A DNA stretch of 37,367 nt, taken from NCBI GenBank assembly GCA_945900945.1, contig CAMDKL010000047.1, positions 1 to 37,367 of the forward strand. The letters run 5' to 3'. Numbering within the stretch: the stretch's first letter is position 1; each line of letters opens with the position of its first letter. Below, in pieces: positions 34,176 to 37,367 of the stretch. The notes under the pieces were generated by a model, which ran no database searches, was not told the DNA's origin, and saw nothing but the letters and a program-made list of their open reading frames with translations. This DNA comes from Pirellula staleyi DSM 6068. Lineage in GTDB: Bacteria > Planctomycetota > Planctomycetia > Pirellulales > Pirellulaceae. The position numbers and the translations under genes were made by a program.

Positions 34176-36080
34176 CTAACTAGCTTTGGAGTGCGATGCG
34201 TTACGCGTGCCTGCCTTCGTCATTTCGCAAATCTTTTCATGCAACTCGGCGACCGTAAACGGCTTGCCCTTGACCTTGTTGAAACCTATCGCGTCAACCA
34301 GGTAGCGGCTTCGGATCAGGGTTCGAAGCTGTCCCATGTTCAGTTCTGGAATCAGTACCTGCTTGTAGCGCGAGATGATTTCGCCAAGGTTGCTTGGAAA
34401 TGGATTCAAGTAGCGAATATGAGCCAAAGCGACACTGCACCCATCGGCTTGTGCGTCTTTGACTGCTGTTAGGCAAGCCCCATAGGTACCACCCCATGAC
34501 AACACGAGCAATTCGCCACTCTGCGGGCCGACTACTTGTTGTGGTGGCAGTAGTTTTGCAGCGTTGGCAACTTTTTGTGCTCGGATGTTTACCATCTTTT
34601 GGTGGTTTTCAGGATCGTAGCTAATGTTGCCCGTGCCATCCTCTTTTTCGATTCCGCCAACGCGATGCATTAGCCCCTCAGTCCCGGGGATCGCCCATGG
34701 CCGAGCCAACAATTCATTTCGCTTGTACGGCATGAATGCCCCGTCTAGATTGTTGCTTTCGGTCGGATGCGTTACCGTGATGGGTGTCATCTTGGTGACG
34801 TCCGGGACAGCCCATGGTTCCGAGCCGTTTGCAATGTAGCCGTCAGATAACACGATGACGGGAATCATCAATTGAGTTGCCAACATCCACGCCTCTTGAA
34901 CAATTTCGTAGCAATCGGCGGGGCTTTGTGCTGCGAGGACAGGTAAAGGGGACTCGCCGTTTCGTCCGAACATAACCTGCATCAAGTCCGACTGTTCGGT
35001 TTTCGTAGGCAGTCCAGTGCTTGGGCCGCCGCGTTGCACGTCGATAACGAGCAAGGGCAGCTCGAGCATGAGAGCGAGTCCCATTCCCTCGGTTTTCAGT
35101 GCTATCCCTGGACCGCTGGAAGAAGTGACAGCCATTTGACCACCGTACGATGCCCCGATCGCAGCGCATACAGCCGCTATTTCATCCTCAGCTTGAAAAG
35201 TGCAAACTCCGAAGTTCTTGTACTTGCACAACTCATGAAGGATATCGCTAGCAGGTGTGATCGGGTACGAAGCGTAAAATATCTCTTTTCCACTGCGATG
35301 GGCTGCGGCCATCAATCCATACGCCATCGCTTGATTGCCAATAATGTTGCGATAGGTACCTGGAACCAATTTGGCGGGCTCGATATTGTAGCTATGACCG
35401 AGAGCCTCGATCGTTTCACCAAATGCCCAGCCCGCTCGCAAAGCTTTTTCATTGGCTTTCGCGATAGAGGAAGTACCATCGCCAAACTTGCCGTTAATAT
35501 ATCGGAGCGTTGCGTCCATGTTGCGACCGTATAACCAATAGACCAAGCCCATAGCGAAGAAATTCTTGCATCGGTCCGCTTCCTTGACGCTCAATCCTAG
35601 CTCGGCAACAGCTTGTTTAGTCAAACGCGTGATCGGAACCTTGATCAACCGGTAGTTTTCCATTGCTGGCTCTTCCAGCGGATTCACTTTGAGTTTGGCT
35701 AGTTTGAGATCTTTGTCCTCGAAACTGTCTTCGTTAACGATCAACAGTCCACCTTTGGGGAGATCTGCGATATTGGTTACCAGAGCCGCAGGGTTCATCG
35801 CGACCAATGCGTCGAGCGTATCACCTGGCGTGTGCACTTCATGCGAAGCGAACTGCACTTGGAAACCAGAAACGCCGGCTCTTGTCCCACGCGGAGCACG
35901 AATTTCGGCAGGGAAATCTGGGAAGGTGGCAATGTCGTTGCCCGCCAACGCAGAGGTGTTCGTCAATTGCGTGCCGAGCAATTGCATGCCATCACCCGAG
36001 TCGCCACACAAGCGAACGGTGATCCCGCTGACGGTTTTGACTGTTTTGCTATTCGAAGTCGAAGGGGCTTCGGTTGACAT
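34176..36080 (-). CDS. korA: 2-oxoacid:ferredoxin oxidoreductase, alpha subunit with fused gamma domain (KorA-like)
   Basis: This is the partner of the beta subunit encoded next to it. Residues about 20-200 form the gamma domain (RLCGDSGDGMQLLGTQLT, DFPAEIRAPRGTRAGVSGFQV). From about 245 follows the alpha pyrimidine-binding domain: GNQAMAYGLMAAAHRSG, ASYPITPASDILHEL near residue 272, AEDEIAAVCAAIGASYGG, TSSSGPGIALKTEG, and VDVQRGGPSTGLPTKTEQSDL. The C-terminal transketolase-like part ends in LIPELNMGQLRTLIRSRYL. The total of 634 residues is normal for the gamma-alpha fusion seen in many aerobic bacteria that use this enzyme in the citric acid cycle. No ferredoxin-like delta subunit is in the window. 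It is the first gene of a four-gene operon; no Shine-Dalgarno sequence is seen. Confidence 0.94.
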   Translation of the reverse strand: MSTEAPSTSNSKTVKTVSGITVRLCGDSGDGMQLLGTQLTNTSALAGNDIATFPDFPAEIRAPRGTRAGVSGFQVQFASHEVHTPGDTLDALVAMNPAALVTNIADLPKGGLLIVNEDSFEDKDLKLAKLKVNPLEEPAMENYRLIKVPITRLTKQAVAELGLSVKEADRCKNFFAMGLVYWLYGRNMDATLRYINGKFGDGTSSIAKANEKALRAGWAFGETIEALGHSYNIEPAKLVPGTYRNIIGNQAMAYGLMAAAHRSGKEIFYASYPITPASDILHELCKYKNFGVCTFQAEDEIAAVCAAIGASYGGQMAVTSSSGPGIALKTEGMGLALMLELPLLVIDVQRGGPSTGLPTKTEQSDLMQVMFGRNGESPLPVLAAQSPADCYEIVQEAWMLATQLMIPVIVLSDGYIANGSEPWAVPDVTKMTPITVTHPTESNNLDGAFMPYKRNELLARPWAIPGTEGLMHRVGGIEKEDGTGNISYDPENHQKMVNIRAQKVANAAKLLPPQQVVGPQSGELLVLSWGGTYGACLTAVKDAQADGCSVALAHIRYLNPFPSNLGEIISRYKQVLIPELNMGQLRTLIRSRYLVDAIGFNKVKGKPFTVAELHEKICEMTKAGTRNASHSKAS

Positions 36081-36704
36081 CAGATTGTTGGCTCGCAGAA
36101 AGGATTTTCAAATATTCTGTCTTTGCCAGCAATGGCGGGCAAGAAACAGCAAACGAACACACCGTCCGCTTTCGTAAGCAGGAATACCGGAGGTCGTTGT
36201 GAATCTGTAACGATAGTATCGAATATTCGGACTCGACTCATTCAACTATTCTGGCAAAAGCTTTGCGAATTGAGTATCTCAAAATGCTCAAAACCACCCA
36301 GTTTCACTAGATTTTCGTCCGAATTCCTCTTTTTTAAAGGGAACCGAATTACCTTAATTGACGTGCAAGGACGATTTATTGAAAATTAGCATGGGGCCAT
36401 TTCCTGTCAACGCTGGCGTGTGCATCAAGGCGAATTCCACTTAGCATCGAGCGGAAACCTACTGAAGTGGCCGACGCTGCCAGCGTTGGCTCGGAGGTTC
36501 GGATGCTGGCAGCATCCGCCACGTTCGGACGCTTATTTTCCGCACGATGCTTATTTCGGGTCATTCGAAGACCGGGGTTTTTTAAAGGATTAAGCCGTTT
36601 TCGTTTTGGAATCGGAGATAGAATTGATGAATCCAACAACTGCGATGAAACAATGCCGCTTGAACATCGAAGACTTTTTAGGCATTTGCGTCCCATCGTG
36701 CAGA
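36081..36704. other. Divergent intergenic region between korA and the Uma2 gene
   Basis: No gene is supported. Two neighbouring palindromes are visible: GCCGACGCTG with CAGCGTTGGC at about 36470-36490 (one mismatch) and CGGATGCT/AGCATCCG at 36500-36518 (perfect). Both use the trinucleotide-rich CTGGCAGC motif and look like another repeat family. The first 200 bases should hold the korA promoter. The last 99 bases are open in the Uma2 frame but carry no homology. Confidence 0.55.
36470..36518. repeat. Pair of short palindromes (CTGGCAGC type)
   Basis: GCCGACGCTG/CAGCGTTGGC and CGGATGCT-GGC-AGCATCCG follow each other with ten bases between them. They could form two adjacent hairpins in a transcript. 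They are probably dispersed repeats, as with the other palindromes of this window. Confidence 0.6.
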
Positions 36705-37286
36705 ATGAAGAAAGTGGCGAAACAGATGTCGTTTCATACTTTGCATTTGACCGTAGGCGAGTTTGATAAAATGGTTCGACTTGGGGCATTTGACAATACC
36801 CATCGCAAGATCGAGTTATTCCGGGGAGAACTTATCGAAATGAATCCTGCCGGGCCCGTGCACGACGATTTGATCATTTACTTGAATAACTGGTCTATGG
36901 GAGTTATTGATAGTTCGCAAACTTTAGTTACGTCGCAAACAGGTCTCGATTTGCCAGAGCAATCGAGTCGCCCCGAGCCCGATTTGATGTGGCTTGGATC
37001 GCGTCGATACAAAGACGGTCACCCTCGAGCGAGCGACGTTCAGCTTGCGATTGAAGTATCGGATAGCAGTCTGGAAAAGGATCTTCAGGACAAGGGGCAC
37101 CTTTACGCAGAAGCCGGAATCATTGAATACTGGATTATTGACGCGCCATCCAATCTGGTTCACGTCTACCGTCGCCCCAGCGCCCATGGGTACGAAGAGC
37201 GATTGAAGTTTGGAATGGGCGATTTTGTTTCCCCATCATGCCGGGAGTCAGCCGTGCTACATGTCGATGAACTTTTTGGTTGTTAG
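36705..37286 (+). CDS. Uma2-family (DUF820) putative restriction-endonuclease-like protein
   Basis: This is a PD-(D/E)XK-fold protein of the Uma2/DUF820 family, widespread in cyanobacteria and planctomycetes, usually in many copies per genome, with unproven function. Family motifs are in order: LTVGEFDKMVRLGAF, RKIELFRGELIEMNPAGPVHDDL, the PD of SRPEPDLMWLG, the catalytic EVS in LAIEVSDSSLEKDLQDKGHLY and AEAGIIEYWIID. The active-site Asp, Glu and Lys are all present, so it is probably an active fold. The 193 residues counted from the ATG at 36705 fit the family; ATGs at 36726 and 36606 are alternatives, and the homology starts only near 36726. No Shine-Dalgarno sequence decides. It is divergent from korA and alone on its strand. 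Confidence 0.88.
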   Translation: MKKVAKQMSFHTLHLTVGEFDKMVRLGAFDNTHRKIELFRGELIEMNPAGPVHDDLIIYLNNWSMGVIDSSQTLVTSQTGLDLPEQSSRPEPDLMWLGSRRYKDGHPRASDVQLAIEVSDSSLEKDLQDKGHLYAEAGIIEYWIIDAPSNLVHVYRRPSAHGYEERLKFGMGDFVSPSCRESAVLHVDELFGC

Positions 37287-37367
37287 CAGTCCGCGTCAGT
37301 TCTGCGTCACTTACGGTAAGCACCTGTACATAAGTAAACTGGCATAGCCATCACCAGTCGACACAAC
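37287..37367. other. Short end stretch, nothing recognised
   Basis: The last 81 bases after the Uma2 gene hold no recognisable feature. Confidence 0.4.

Noticed and set aside
1-37367. tRNA, rRNA or CRISPR loci
   Set aside because: None recognised on either strand; hairpins found are repeats without tRNA or rRNA signatures.

Overview
The window looks like a chromosomal segment from a planctomycete, probably close to the Pirellulaceae. The family placement is inferred. The evidence is a truncated DUF1559-type prepilin ([16 protein letters not shown] start followed by [15 protein letters not shown]), a type IV pilus/type II secretion cluster with very long pseudopilins, an OprO/P-type porin, genes often lacking a Shine-Dalgarno sequence, and many palindromic repeats between genes. 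No rRNA, tRNA or CRISPR array was found.

Left part (1-8.4 kb): a secreted M19 dipeptidase (minus strand), then an arsenic module arsD-arsA (plus strand). The gene coupled to arsA is an MFS transporter that survives only as its two ends, so no intact arsenite exporter is visible. A phosphate-selective-type porin follows. Next come a truncated DUF1559 prepilin and an Rpn-family PD-(D/E)XK nuclease gene that fills the space between two direct repeats of about 260 bp, each carrying three palindromes.

Centre (8.4-29.3 kb, all minus strand): a pilus/pseudopilus assembly cluster. In transcription order it holds a PilB-type ATPase, PilT, a second PilB-type ATPase, PilC with an unusual insertion, and six prepilin-like proteins: GspG-like, a second GspG-like, GspH/FimT-like, PilV/GspI-like, a 2103-residue GspK/PilX-like protein without Glu at +5, and a PilW/GspJ-like protein. 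The last five genes (20908 down to 8401) are tightly packed. The larger gaps upstream contain related palindromic repeats. Four of the six prepilin-like proteins carry acidic DxDxDG loops that look like calcium sites. Prepilin peptidase, PilMNO and secretin are not in the window.

Right part (29.3-37.4 kb): a long non-coding stretch with two adjacent elaborate inverted-repeat elements, one of which can be drawn as a multi-armed junction. Then an RbsD/FucU-type sugar mutarotase (plus) converges on a four-gene minus-strand operon: 2-oxoacid:ferredoxin oxidoreductase alpha (gamma-alpha fusion) and beta, an RluA-type pseudouridine synthase, and an IscS/NifS-type cysteine desulfurase. A Uma2-family (DUF820) putative nuclease closes the window.

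Start codons were chosen by hand from motif position and Shine-Dalgarno spacing. Several differ from the longest possible reading frame; the reasons are given per gene.
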